Assembly (NCBI GenBank): GCA_016712665.1
Contig: JADJQP010000001.1
Coordinates: 558,001-622,000, forward strand
DNA from: Bacteroidota bacterium
GTDB lineage: Bacteria > Bacteroidota > Bacteroidia > Chitinophagales > Chitinophagaceae
DNA: 64,000 nucleotides
Direction of reading: 5' to 3'
Under the pieces are notes generated by a model. It had not been told where the DNA came from. It worked only from the letters and a program-made list of their open reading frames with translations, and ran no database searches. A program made the translations under genes and the position numbers. Below are positions 9,542 to 20,704 of this stretch, piece by piece; within the stretch, counting starts at the first letter, position 1, and every line of letters begins with the position of its first letter.

Positions 9542-9627
9542 AACAGTAATTTTTTATAGCACTATCAAAATTATGAAAAATGATGTTACAACAACATAAG
9601 GAAATGCTAAAATTGAACTAAACCTTA

Positions 9628-11675
9628 TTATAATAATAAATGATACATAGCAAATGATGATACATAGGCCAGGAGTCCCATCACCACGAACTGTGCGATT
9701 GGGTACAGCCAACTGTTGGTTTCCCTTTTTACGATAGCCAAGGTGCTCATGCATTGCATGGCAAACACATAGAAAAACAGCAGCGAAATACCCGTTGGAA
9801 GGGTGTATACCTTTTCGCCATTTTTATTCACAGCTGCTGCCATCTTCTCTCGCAAGGTATTGTCATCATCACCCTCCACACTGTACAGGGTAGCCATGGT
9901 ACCTACAAATACTTCGCGTGCAGCAAAGGATGTAATTAAGGCAATACCAATTTTCCAGTCGAAACCCAGTGGCTCTATTAGAAACTCCACTTTTTTACCG
10001 CCGATTCCGGCAAAGGAGTTTTCAAGGGATGATTTTTCTATAAAATGCCCTTTTTGCGATGGGCCATAGGACGACAATCCCCATAAAATAATGGATATTA
10101 TTAAAATGATTTTACCCGCATCCACCACAAATACCCGCGCTTTTTGCACCATAGTCATGGCGGTATTTTTCCAGCGGGGCATCCGATAAATCGGCAATTC
10201 CATTAAAAAAATACTTCGCTCTTTTACGCTAATAAAAATGTTTAAAATAAACGAAGCCAGCAAGGCCGTGAAAAATCCTAAAAGGTATAAGGCAAACAAT
10301 ACCAACCCGTGCAAACTAATAATGCCTCCGAGATAGGTATTGGGAATAACCAAGGCGATTAAAATAGTATACACCGGTAGTCGTGCGCTACAACTCATAA
10401 AAGGTGTAATCAGAATGGTGATCAATTTTTCTTTTTTGTTTTCGATGGTACGCGCAGCCATGATAGCCGGTACCGCACAGGCGACTGCACTGATCAAGGG
10501 CATCACCGATTTGCCATTAAGTCCCACCTTGCGCATCAACCGATCTGCCAAAAAACTAATGCGAGACATATAACCGCTATCTTCCAGCAAGGAAATGACG
10601 CCAAACAAAATCATAATTTGCGGAATAAATACTACAATTCCGTTGATGCCGGCTAATATCCCATTCAAAAATAAATCGGTCAGAAAATGTTCTGGCATCA
10701 GGTTCCTAAGGATTGCGGTCAATTTACTAAAACCCACATCTATCCATTCCATTGGAAATTGCGCAAGCCAGAAAATGCTTTGAAACAAAATAAATAAAAC
10801 ACTTAAAAAGATGAGATTCCCATAAATCGGGTGTAGGAGTACCTTATCGATTTTTTCAGTGAGCATTTCCTTTTGAATAGGATAGACCTCTGTCACGCAT
10901 TTTTGCATAATTTTTTTGATGGCCGTATACCGAAGCAAGGTTTCCTCTGCCTGAATTTTGGTTTTATTAAATTCGGCATGCAATAACTCTTTTTGGAGTT
11001 TCTCTTTTTCTTCGGTTGAAATAATATGGAGTTTTTCGTAAACTCCTGCAAAATGAATGGCAGCATAATCACTGGTAACCTGCTTCACGCTTTTTACTGC
11101 GTCCACCGTTTTAGGAGCCAATGCATAATTATCGATAAAATCTCGCTGAACCGAAAAATGAGGTGTATTCACTATCAATTCCAGTTGTTTTTTACCTCTG
11201 CAATTCCCCTGTTGTTTCTCGGATTAATGGCCAATACCGGATAACCCAATTCTCTTGATAAGCCATTAATATCTATTTGCACTCCTTTTCGCTTGGCAAT
11301 ATCCATCATGGTTAAAACAATGACTACCGGTTTTTTGATATCAATAATTTGCGAGCAAAAAAGGAGGTTACGCTTTAGATTCGAAGCATCTGCCACTACC
11401 ACCACCACATCAATTTGTACCAATTCGTCGTCGTCAAACAACACATCGAACGTAACAATCTCATCATCACTTTTCGGATATAAACTATAGGTTCCGGGCA
11501 AATCCACCACATTAACGGTGGTGTTTTTAGACAAAATACTTTTACCTGTTTTTTTGTCAACAGTAACCCCGGGAAAATTGCCCACCTTTTGGTTTAAACC
11601 TGTTAAAAGGTTAAATAAAGAAGATTTTCCGCTATTTGGATTCCCCACCAGTGCTATGTTCTTACTTCGTATCAA
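9628..11675 (-). CDS. feoB: Ferrous iron transporter FeoB; frame disrupted
   Basis: About 682 residues if one base is restored to the run of six A (T at 11188-11193 on the plus strand). The N-terminal G domain has GNPNSGKSS, DLPGTYSL and the G4 motif TMMD. The C-terminal part has the Gate and FeoB_C transmembrane helices, including SAVACAVPAIMAAR and TPFMSCSARLPVY. FeoB takes up Fe2+ across the inner membrane. As given, the first frame ends VKNNWN; with seven A it reads through as EVKKQLELIVNTP. The start codon appears to be TTG (11675): an in-frame stop lies three codons upstream, and a TACCTTTG element sits at 11690-11697. No feoA is next to it. Confidence 0.9.
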
Positions 11676-11689
11676 GTTTTGCTAAAAAG

Positions 11690-11697
11690 CAAAGGTA
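11690..11697 (-). promoter_or_regulatory. -7 promoter element of feoB
   Basis: TACCTTTG on the minus strand, 14 nt before the TTG start codon. No clear TTTG box at the right distance and no recognisable Fur box. Confidence 0.45.
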
Positions 11698-11792
11698 AGC
11701 AGGTTTTAAACTAGTATTGTTGTGATAATAGGAAAAACAAATAGGAAGCTATGCTTCAAAATAGTCATATTTGTACCTTAAATTGCCACTAT

Positions 11793-12775
11793 ATGCTACA
11801 AATCAAGTATAAACAGATTCAGACGGAATTTCAATATCCCTTTACCACGGCCCATGGGCAAAAAACGCATCAACCGGCCTTACTCATTGCTCTATCTTTT
11901 AACGGAATTACCGGTTTTGGCGAAGCGCCCGCCATACATTATTACAATGTCAGTGTGGAAACTATGACTGAGGAACTTTTATCAAAAATTGACTTATTGC
12001 AAAGATATTCGTTTACGGAACCGGATCGATTTTGGCATTTCTGTCATCATTTGTTTCCAAATAATTCTTTTTTAGTTTGTGCACTCGATATGGCTTATTG
12101 GGATTTATATGCCAAAATAAAGCAACAAAAAATGTTTGAACTCTGGAATCTGGAATGGAAAAACATTCCACACACTGACTATACAATCGGCATCGACTCC
12201 CTCGAAAATATGCTGGCGAAAATTCGTACGCATCCAATGCCTATCTATAAAATAAAAGTGAGCAATCAAGAAGATTTGGAAAAATTGAAGATCATTAGAA
12301 GCCATACAGATGCCACGATTCGCATAGATGCTAATGCCTCCCTAACCCTAGAGCAAGCGTTGGCCATGATACCTGATTTGGAGAAATTGCAAATCGAACT
12401 GATTGAACAACCCCTTGCAAAGGATCAGTTTGAAGCCACCAAGCTATTGGCAGAAAGCACTGCTATTCCAATTATTGCGGACGAAAGTTGTGTTTCAGAA
12501 AGCGATGTAGCGCAATGTGCCGGCTCCTTTGATGGCATCAATATCAAACTCACCAAATGTGGAGGCCTTACGCCTGCGTTGCGAATGATAGAAGAGGCAA
12601 AAAACATCAATTGAAAGTAATGATGGGCTGTATGAGTGAAACGGAGATTGGTAGCTATGCCATTGCACAATTTTTGCCCCTTTTAGATTATGTGGATATG
12701 GACGGCCCCTTGCTATTAAATATCCCACCACTCAAGCTGCTCCAGTATGAAAATGGTAGGGTATCCTTTCTGTAA
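11793..12775 (+). CDS. Dipeptide (L-Ala-D/L-Glu type) epimerase, enolase superfamily; frame disrupted
   Basis: About 327 residues if one base is restored to the A run at 12599-12604 (six, expected seven). The enolase-superfamily catalytic set is complete: the KIK pair at K153/K155, metal ligands D179 (RIDAN), E205 (IEQP) and D230 (ADES), and the second-face lysine in IKLTKCGG. The frame downstream of the break supplies the conserved KVMMGCMSET strand, confirming one gene. These enzymes epimerise dipeptides from peptidoglycan turnover such as L-Ala-D-Glu. I chose the ATG at 11793 because the 14 extra residues of the longer frame are not family-like. Confidence 0.85.
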
Positions 12776-12876
12776 TGGTAGGGAGGCCTAAAAGGTAGGC
12801 AAGTTGTAGTTGTTTAATCCTGTGTGGTTTTATCGATTTTTGAAAGTCCATGACGTTTGAAAGCAGCTATATTAGG

Positions 12877-12935
12877 ATAGATGGTGCTTGTCTACCAATA
12901 CAGCATTTCGGTGTGTCGTATAATATACCATCTAT
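12877..12935. other. Long-range inverted repeat upstream of the TPR histidine kinase
   Basis: Nine-bp arms ATAGATGGT (12877-12885) and ACCATCTAT (12927-12935) flank 41 nt. A shorter alternative TGGT/ACCA pairing inside would be mutually exclusive with the long one. A further TGGGT/ACCCA hairpin lies at about 12936-12956. It could be an operator or a leader structure; there is no evidence to choose. Confidence 0.35.
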
Positions 12936-12988
12936 TGGGTATGAAATAATAACCCATTGTCAATACCTTAGCCCATTAATTATTTTCT

Positions 12989-15031
12989 ATGAAAAAAATT
13001 ATTTTACTTGTTGCAGTCATCTGTTCCCAAATGCTAGCAATGGCTCAACAAAAAAAGATAGACAGCCTTTTTCGAATTATTAATAGTCAACAAGCGGATA
13101 CTCATAATACCAGGGCCTATATTCTGCTTTCTGAGGCCTATCGCGATTTTAATGTAGATTCCGCTGAAATTTTTGCGCAAAAGGGCATCGATTTGGCCAA
13201 GACGCGCAAACAAGTGAAAATGGAGGCATACGCACATAATGCCATGGGTTATGTCAAATATTATAAAGGCGATTATCAAGCGTCTATCGCAGCATTTCAA
13301 AATTACTATGAGGCGGCCAAGCGTAACAATGATAAGATTGCTATGGGCTTCGCACGAAATAATGAGGGAAATGTGTACATAGAACTAGGCGACTATTTAA
13401 ACGCCATTGACAAATACAATCAGGCTCTGGAATTGCGAAAGGAAGCAGATGATTCGATGGGTATTGCCATGAGCTACAACAATATGGGCTATATCTATAA
13501 AGACTTAGGGGATTATGAAAAAGCAATTTCTAATTTTTTATTCGCTTTGCGTGTGTATGAAAAAATGAACAATAAGATGGCAGTGGGAACCACCTACAAT
13601 TATATAGGATCTGTATATTGGCGAAAAAAAGATTATGCCCTGGCCCACCAGAATATTGATAAAGCACTGCAATTGCATGGCGAAAACAAAGACAACGGCA
13701 ATATTGCCATATGCTTACACACAAAAGGCGCTGTATATGGGGATGAAAAAAAATATGACAGTGCCGTGTTGTATTTTCAAAAGGCCAGACCTTTATACGA
13801 AAAAAATAATGATGTGCGACAATTGGGTTTGATTAGTGCCGATATTGGTGAAATTTTTGAAAGAAAAGGAATCCACGACTCCGCTATCGTTTATTTTAAG
13901 GCAGGTATCCAGTACAATAATTCAATTGGAAATAAAAGAAGCCAAGCCAGCCTTTATACCGGTTTAGCAAATTCCCTTCTTCATAAAAATCAACTGGCAG
14001 CTTGCAAACAATACCTTGATAGCTCTTTTCAAATTATTGAGGGAACCAACAAAAAAGAAGATTTCAAAAATTATTACAAGGTACTGAGCGATTATTACAA
14101 AGCAAGTGGCGACGCAGGCAATGCCTTGAAATGTTTGGATATGTATAGTATTTATAAAGACTCCTTGCTGAATGCTGAGAATCAAAAAGCTATTGCCGAT
14201 ATGCAAACGAAATATGATGTAGAGAAAAAAGACCAACAAATCAAACTGCAACAGTCTGAGCTCCTTCGTCGTAATATTTTATTGATTGGTTTGGCGGCCT
14301 TGTCTTTATTGCTTTTACTTCTCGGTATATCCTACTACAATCGAATGAAGCTCAAACAACAGACCCGACTTCAAGAGGAGATTATGAAGCAACAAGACTT
14401 TGCAACCAAGGCTGTTATTGAGGCAGAAGAAAATGAGCGCAAACGTATCGGAAGTGATTTACACGACGGAGTCGGTCAACTGATGAGTGCTGCCAAAATG
14501 AATTTATCGGCCATTGAAGATCGGGTTAGCTTTCAGTCAGAACAAGATAAGCAAGCATATGAAAAATCGATTGCCCTAGTGGACGAAGGTTGTAGAGAGG
14601 TGCGGGCAGTGAGTCATACCATCATGCCCAATGCCTTGTTACGCGCAGGTTTATCAAATGCAGTGAAGGAATTTATTGAAAAGTTAGACAATCGTACCTT
14701 GAAAATTAACTTACATTCTGCCGGCTTAAATGAGCGACTCGACTCCAATGTAGAAACGGTTCTGTACCGCATCATTCAGGAATGTGTCAATAATGTAATT
14801 AAGCACTCCAAGGCAAATGCACTCGACATTTCATTGATTAAGGATGCAGATGGAATTTCGGCCACCATCGAAGATAATGGCAAAGGGTTTCATGTGGTTG
14901 AAAAGCAGAAAGGAGACGGAATTGGGCTTAAAAATATACAAACCCGTGTCACCTATTTGAAGGGCAGCCTAGATATAGATTCCGCGCCGGGAAGAGGTAC
15001 TTTAATAGCCATTCATGTACCGTTGAGCTAA
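12989..15031 (+). CDS. TPR-containing sensor histidine kinase (HisKA_3 / NarX-type)
   Basis: A 680-residue protein. It has a signal peptide (residues 1-20), then about eight tetratricopeptide repeats in the periplasm (about 35-385). One transmembrane helix lies near 429-450, followed by a coiled-coil linker. The HisKA_3 dimerisation domain has its phospho-acceptor at H492 in SDLHDGVGQ, and the HATPase domain has IEDNGKGF and GDGIGLKNIQTR. Such kinases in Bacteroidota usually pair with LuxR-type response regulators. None is adjacent here, as mutS lies immediately downstream, so this is an orphan kinase. The stimulus is unknown. Confidence 0.9.
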   Translation: MKKIILLVAVICSQMLAMAQQKKIDSLFRIINSQQADTHNTRAYILLSEAYRDFNVDSAEIFAQKGIDLAKTRKQVKMEAYAHNAMGYVKYYKGDYQASIAAFQNYYEAAKRNNDKIAMGFARNNEGNVYIELGDYLNAIDKYNQALELRKEADDSMGIAMSYNNMGYIYKDLGDYEKAISNFLFALRVYEKMNNKMAVGTTYNYIGSVYWRKKDYALAHQNIDKALQLHGENKDNGNIAICLHTKGAVYGDEKKYDSAVLYFQKARPLYEKNNDVRQLGLISADIGEIFERKGIHDSAIVYFKAGIQYNNSIGNKRSQASLYTGLANSLLHKNQLAACKQYLDSSFQIIEGTNKKEDFKNYYKVLSDYYKASGDAGNALKCLDMYSIYKDSLLNAENQKAIADMQTKYDVEKKDQQIKLQQSELLRRNILLIGLAALSLLLLLLGISYYNRMKLKQQTRLQEEIMKQQDFATKAVIEAEENERKRIGSDLHDGVGQLMSAAKMNLSAIEDRVSFQSEQDKQAYEKSIALVDEGCREVRAVSHTIMPNALLRAGLSNAVKEFIEKLDNRTLKINLHSAGLNERLDSNVETVLYRIIQECVNNVIKHSKANALDISLIKDADGISATIEDNGKGFHVVEKQKGDGIGLKNIQTRVTYLKGSLDIDSAPGRGTLIAIHVPLS

Positions 15032-15083
15032 TTGAATTTCTTATACTAAATATTGAAATTTCAATTTACCTTAGCGCCTTGTC

Positions 15084-17690
15084 ATGGCGAAATCCTCTAC
15101 CGAAACCCCTTTAATGCAGCAACACAACGCGATTAAGCGAAAGTATCCGGATGCCATTTTGTTGTTTCGGGTGGGTGATTTTTATGAAACCTTTGGGCAG
15201 GATGCTGTAGTTACTGCAAAAGTTTTAGGCATAACACTTACCAAGCGAAACAATGGCAATCCAGATGCCTCAGAACTAGCGGGGTTTCCGCATCATGCAT
15301 TGGATACGTATTTGCATAAATTGGTAAAAGCGGGGTATCGCGTGGCGGTATGCGACCAGCTCGAAGATCCCAAATTGGCTAAGGGAATTGTAAAGCGTGG
15401 CGTCACCGAACTGGTAACTCCCGGTACGGCCACCAACGATAAATTGTTGGACAATAATACCAATAACTTTTTAGCCTCGGTCTATTTTTCTGAATTTGTA
15501 CACGGTATTGCCTTTGTAGACGTTTCTACCGGCGAGTTTTTCTGCACAGAAGGAAACACGGAGTATATCGATAAACTTCTTCAAAGTTTCAGACCTTCTG
15601 AAGTCATTTTCCAGAAGCAAAAAAAACGATTTTTTGACGATTATTTTGGCAACAAATATTATTGCTATCATCTCGATGAATGGGTATACGCCGAACAATA
15701 TGCTACCGATACCTTATTGTCGCATTTTCAAACGATTTCTCTAAAGGGTTTTGGAATTGATGATATACCCCAAGCCATTATAGCCGCTGGTGCTGCCATT
15801 CATTATTTGAGAGATACCGAACATCAACAACTCGGTCATATATCGTCTATCCAACGAATCACCCGAAATGATTTTTTATGGATGGATCGGTTCACCATTC
15901 AGAATCTCGAATTGCTTGACAGCAACCGGGAAAATGGAAATACCCTGCTGAAAGTTTTAGACAATACCGTTTCACCCATGGGCTCTCGCATGTTAAAGCG
16001 ATGGCTGATGTTTCCTTTGCAAGACATTCGAAAAATAGAGGAGCGATTCAATACCACTGAATTTTTTATAAAAGATCAGGATGCAAAAAACAGTCTCACC
16101 ACACTTATTAAGCAAATTGGCGATATCGAACGAATTGTGGCAAAAATACCGCTTCGAAAAATTGCCCCACGTGAAGTGTTGCAACTTGCTAAAGGATTAC
16201 AAGCAATTACTGAAGTAAAGGAAAAGACAAAAAGCGGCTCAGACGCCTGGATCGTACGACTCTCCGAACAGTTGAATCCATGCCACTTAATTAAAGAAAA
16301 AATTACGCATACCCTGATTGAAAACCCACCGGCATTGGCAAACAAGGGCGGACTCATTGCCAACGGCATACAAGAAGAGTTAGATGAGTTGCGAAAAATT
16401 TCATCCAATAGCAAAGAATATTTGCTACAAATTCAACAACGAGAAATTGAATGTACCGGAATTCCTTCGCTAAAAATTTCTTTCAATAATGTATTTGGTT
16501 ATTACTTGGAAGTGACCAATACCCATAAAGAGAAAGTGCCCGAAAACTGGATTCGAAAACAAACGCTGGCGAATGCCGAACGATATATTACTCCCGAACT
16601 GAAAGAGTACGAGCAAAAAATAATGGGAGCCGAAGAAAAAATTTTAGTGTTGGAAATGCAAATTTACGATGCCTTATTATTGGAACTTCAAGAATATATT
16701 GCGCCAATTCAACTGAACGCACAGCTTATTGCGCAACTCGATTGCATCACCTGCTTTGCCAATAATGCCATTCAATATCAGTACAGACGTCCACTTGTGA
16801 GCCCTGAGTTTGATTTGCATATCGAAGAAGGTCGCCATCCTGTAATAGAACGCAATTTGCCCATCGGCGAATCCTATGTTTCAAACACGGTATTGCTAGA
16901 TAAAAATGAGCAACAGATTATTATTATTACCGGTCCAAATATGAGTGGTAAAAGTGCCCTGCTTCGTCAAACGGTTTTGATTACCTTAATGGCTCATGCG
17001 GGTAGTTTTGTGCCAGCCCAAAAAGCATTGATTCCGCTTACCGATAAAATATTTACACGGGTAGGAGCGTCCGATAATTTAAGCGGTGGCGAAAGTACGT
17101 TTATGGTAGAGATGAACGAAACCGCCAGTATCATTAATAATATCAGCAATAGGAGTTTAATTGTATTAGATGAAATTGGTCGTGGAACCAGTACCTTTGA
17201 TGGAATCAGTATTGCTTGGAGTATTGCTGAATTTTTGCATCAACATGTACACAAACCGCTTACCCTTTTTGCAACACATTATCATGAATTGAATGAGTTG
17301 GAGAATAAAATGCCTCGGATCAAAAATTTTCATGTGACGCATAAAGAGGTGGGCAATAAAATTATTTTTTTGCGGAAATTGGCGTTGGGTGGCAGTACAC
17401 ATAGCTTTGGGGTGCATGTAGCGCGCATGGCAGGTATGCCTCCTTCTTTGGTAGATCGGGCCAATGAGATATTGGCGATGCTAGAAGAAAAAAACCTAAA
17501 CGATAAAATTGGAGTCAACCTCAAGAAAATTCCCACACAAAATTTTCAACTGAATATTTTTGACGGCCTGGCCGAGGACCTTAAAAAGGTTAAAGAGATT
17601 TTAGAAAGTGTGGAGATTAATTCCCTGACACCTGTAGAAGCCTTAATGAAACTGAATGAATTGAAGAGTATAGTACGAACCAATAGCTAA
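15084..17690 (+). CDS. mutS: DNA mismatch repair protein MutS
   Basis: An 868-residue full-length MutS. The mismatch-recognition Phe-x-Glu motif is F33-Y34-E35 (GDFYETFG). The connector, core and clamp domains follow. The ABC-type ATPase has Walker A GPNMSGKS starting near residue 617, the signature LSGGESTF, Walker B LIVLDEIGRGTSTFDG and the His switch ATHYHEL. It recognises base-base and small-loop mismatches and recruits MutL. The gene is 52 nt downstream of the kinase gene. Confidence 0.98.
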   Translation: MAKSSTETPLMQQHNAIKRKYPDAILLFRVGDFYETFGQDAVVTAKVLGITLTKRNNGNPDASELAGFPHHALDTYLHKLVKAGYRVAVCDQLEDPKLAKGIVKRGVTELVTPGTATNDKLLDNNTNNFLASVYFSEFVHGIAFVDVSTGEFFCTEGNTEYIDKLLQSFRPSEVIFQKQKKRFFDDYFGNKYYCYHLDEWVYAEQYATDTLLSHFQTISLKGFGIDDIPQAIIAAGAAIHYLRDTEHQQLGHISSIQRITRNDFLWMDRFTIQNLELLDSNRENGNTLLKVLDNTVSPMGSRMLKRWLMFPLQDIRKIEERFNTTEFFIKDQDAKNSLTTLIKQIGDIERIVAKIPLRKIAPREVLQLAKGLQAITEVKEKTKSGSDAWIVRLSEQLNPCHLIKEKITHTLIENPPALANKGGLIANGIQEELDELRKISSNSKEYLLQIQQREIECTGIPSLKISFNNVFGYYLEVTNTHKEKVPENWIRKQTLANAERYITPELKEYEQKIMGAEEKILVLEMQIYDALLLELQEYIAPIQLNAQLIAQLDCITCFANNAIQYQYRRPLVSPEFDLHIEEGRHPVIERNLPIGESYVSNTVLLDKNEQQIIIITGPNMSGKSALLRQTVLITLMAHAGSFVPAQKALIPLTDKIFTRVGASDNLSGGESTFMVEMNETASIINNISNRSLIVLDEIGRGTSTFDGISIAWSIAEFLHQHVHKPLTLFATHYHELNELENKMPRIKNFHVTHKEVGNKIIFLRKLALGGSTHSFGVHVARMAGMPPSLVDRANEILAMLEEKNLNDKIGVNLKKIPTQNFQLNIFDGLAEDLKKVKEILESVEINSLTPVEALMKLNELKSIVRTNS

Positions 17691-17812
17691 ACGTCTTTTT
17701 AAAGTCATCTAATTACATCCGTCAGCGCTCATCCCTGCCTCCTCTTTATTCTCTTATCTCCTATCTGTCTTCTGCTATCTATTTACTACTTTTACCTCCT
17801 CAAACGAAAACA

Positions 17813-19273
17813 ATGAACCAACAAGTAAGAACGCTTCAACCCACAGCCCTCTGGAATTATTTTTGCGATTTAAATGCAGTCCCTCGTCCTTCTAAAAAAG
17901 AAGAAAGAGTTATTGCATTTGCGAAAGCATTTGGCGAAAGCCTCAACCTACCAACTTATGTAGATGAAGTGGGTAATGTGATTATTAAAAAGCCGGCCAC
18001 GGCCGGTATGGAAGATAGAGAAACCATTGTTTTGCAAAGCCATCTTGATATGGTACATCAAAAAAATGCGGATACCGATTTTGATTTTTTAACCCAGGGA
18101 ATTGACATGATGGTGGACGGCGATTGGGTAAAAGCCAAAGGCACCACCTTAGGCGCCGACAATGGGATTGGTGTGGCCTCTATCATGACCTTGTTGGCTT
18201 CTACAGATATTCCGCATCCGGCATTAGAAGCATTGTTTACCATTGATGAAGAAACGGGCATGACCGGTGCTTTGGCACTGAAAGGCGGTTTGTTGAATGG
18301 AAATATTATGTTGAATTTAGATACCGAAGAAGATAATGAACTCACCATTGGTTGCGCAGGCGGTATTGATGTAACAGCAAGCGGTAGCTATGAACGGAAT
18401 GCACCAAAAAATACAAGCTCCTTTGCAATTGTTCTTAAAGGCTTAACCGGCGGGCATTCCGGTATTGATATTCATAAGGGAAGAGGTAATGCCAACAAAC
18501 TTATGAATCGATTTTTATCTACGGTGTCTCAAACCATTCCTTTTGAATTGGCATGGGTAGAAGGCGGTAGTTTGCGCAATGCGATACCCCGTGAATCAAA
18601 ATGTGTGCTCGTAGTACCGGAAACGAGCGTGGAAGGGTTGAAAAATTTAGTAGCAACCTATAATGCCATTTACAAAATGGAGTATCAAACCACTGACCCC
18701 AATATGCAGCTACTAATGGAAAATGCAGAAATGCCATCGCAAGTACTCAATACCGACTTTCAGTATACGTTATTGCGCTGTTTGTATGCCTGTCATCATG
18801 GAATTTATCGAATGAGTCCGGATATTGCCGGCTTGGTACAGACCTCCAACAATCTTTCAAAGGTTGAGGTTAAAGACGGAAAATATTCTATTCAATGTCT
18901 TACGAGAAGTTCGGTAGATTCAGAAAAAACTGATTTGGCGAATGCACTTACGGCGGTGTTTGAAATGATGGGCGCCTCTATAAGCTATGGAGGCAATTAT
19001 CCGGGTTGGATGCCCAATCCACATGCACCTATTGTGACCATAATGAGCAATTTGTACAAGGAATTATTTGGAGAGGAGGCAAAGGTAAGTGCGTGTCATG
19101 CCGGCTTGGAATGTGGTATATTAGGAACCAATTATCCGCATATTCAAATGATTTCGTTTGGACCGAATATTTATGGAGCGCACTCTCCAGATGAAAAAGT
19201 ACAAATTAGTTCGGTACAAAAATACTGGTCCCTATTATTGGAAACCTTGAAAAGGATACCGGTAAAATCGTAA
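17813..19273 (+). CDS. pepD: Aminoacyl-histidine dipeptidase (PepD family, M20)
   Basis: A 486-residue metallodipeptidase, the same length as E. coli PepD (485). Zinc-site and catalytic motifs are all present: QSHLDMV, GADNGIG, IDEETGMTGA, NLDTEE and CHAGLECGILG, with a C-terminal GAHSPDEKV histidine ligand. PepD hydrolyses Xaa-His and other dipeptides in the cytoplasm. No signal peptide. The 122-nt upstream gap is pyrimidine-rich. Confidence 0.93.
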   Translation: MNQQVRTLQPTALWNYFCDLNAVPRPSKKEERVIAFAKAFGESLNLPTYVDEVGNVIIKKPATAGMEDRETIVLQSHLDMVHQKNADTDFDFLTQGIDMMVDGDWVKAKGTTLGADNGIGVASIMTLLASTDIPHPALEALFTIDEETGMTGALALKGGLLNGNIMLNLDTEEDNELTIGCAGGIDVTASGSYERNAPKNTSSFAIVLKGLTGGHSGIDIHKGRGNANKLMNRFLSTVSQTIPFELAWVEGGSLRNAIPRESKCVLVVPETSVEGLKNLVATYNAIYKMEYQTTDPNMQLLMENAEMPSQVLNTDFQYTLLRCLYACHHGIYRMSPDIAGLVQTSNNLSKVEVKDGKYSIQCLTRSSVDSEKTDLANALTAVFEMMGASISYGGNYPGWMPNPHAPIVTIMSNLYKELFGEEAKVSACHAGLECGILGTNYPHIQMISFGPNIYGAHSPDEKVQISSVQKYWSLLLETLKRIPVKS

Positions 19274-19287
19274 TACTTTAATAAATA

Positions 19288-20704
19288 TTATAGTCGGAAA
19301 AGCGTTGCAAAAACCACTCTGCTTTCTGATTTTACTAAGTCGGGACGCCAATTGGGGTCAACGGGCGAATAGGCGTATCCGGTTTGAGAAGTGACGCCAC
19401 CGGCACCGGCAAAATAGGGAATATTGGCATTTCGGAAAACAAATTCAGCCCGGAATGTGATGCTTTGATTGGGCATATAATCGAGATTGGTAGAACAGTC
19501 CCAACCGGTAAACAAATCGCCGGGATTTGCTGAAAATGGAAAGGCACCTTCGGTTTGGCTGGGATTGGAAGGATTTGGTAATGGGCTTGCTTGTCCTGTT
19601 GGATACAACACCAAATATCTACCCGGATTGGTCATCCATCCTCCACCGATGGTCCATGCAAATTTATTTTTAGCAAACCAAAGCCTGTTATAGAACATCA
19701 CACTTACAAAATATTGTGCGGGACCTTTTTGAGGGTCCTTAATATTAAATCCATTCACACCTGCACCTTTTTCGAAACCGATATCCGCTGTAAGGGAGCA
19801 GGCCATTTTTGAGATGCGTTTGGCGTTTGGCTTGTTGCAATATCGAACCAATACACTATTATCTGAATGAAATCTTTTTCGTTTGGGTAGTCCTGCTGCA
19901 TCTGTGCCATAGTAATTATTGGTCAGCAATTTGAGTTTACTATTTGGTGTCCAAGTAATATTACCACCTACACCGGGCATTTGATTAAATTTTCCATAAC
20001 TCTGCCATCCATTAATAATCCAAGGCTCTATTTTTAAATGCTTACTTGGAAAAATTTGGCATCGGATTCCATTAAAAAACCATGGGGTATTATCAGAAGT
20101 AAATGAGGCCTGATACTCCCAATTTTCTGCCTGATAAAATGAGTTTAATCCAATATAGGACATAAATAAACCGGCATCGATATTTATCCCATACCATTTT
20201 TGAAAATGATATCCGGCGTATGCTTCGCTGAGGTATCGATACACATTTGCTAATTGGTATTGACCGCGATAGGGACTTAGGTCGTTTCGTGGTACAATTA
20301 CCGAACGGGTTCCAAACTGAGTCATCACTCGTGCTCTGGCATTTTTGTAATAGAAGTCGCCACCAAAATGCAAAGCAGAAAGGGTTATTTCATTGTTTCG
20401 CGCCAAGGCAGTAGATCCGACCACTGTATTATCGTTTGGTTTATTAAAGGAATGCGTGTAATTGATATCAAGCAATACTGAGGGGATAAAATTGTTTAGA
20501 TTTTTAAAAATAGTATTTTCTCTGCGGTCACTACCATTTTGCCATGTCATATCAATTCCCTCAAAGGGTTCTCCTTTTTTGTTGGTTTGCAACAGGCACT
20601 TCTTTCTGGTTGATTGGATTGTTTGGTTTTTCGTCAATCTGTGCCCATAGAGTATTATTAACCATTATGGTAAAAATCAAAAAAGGAATTCGTATTTTAT
20701 TCAT
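19288..20704 (-). CDS. Outer-membrane beta-barrel porin (BBP2/OmpL-like); frame disrupted
   Basis: About 471 residues if one base is removed from the run of six A (T at 20575-20580 on the plus strand). The start at 20704 gives a clean signal peptide (MNKIRIPFLIFTI...LWAQ), and its ATG overlaps the stop of the upstream 88-residue gene as ATGA. The frame that continues to the stop has alternating aromatic-rich beta strands and ends in the aromatic-type terminus VVFATLFRL, as expected for an outer-membrane barrel. It matches the putative porin family seen with Kdp genes in Bacteroidota. In this context it probably lets potassium or other small solutes reach Kup, which is an inference from gene order. 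Confidence 0.75.

Noticed and set aside
15052..15065. 14-bp palindrome ATTGAAATTTCAAT upstream of mutS as operator
   Set aside because: AT-rich palindromes of this length are expected several times by chance in 64 kb, and there is no regulator context.
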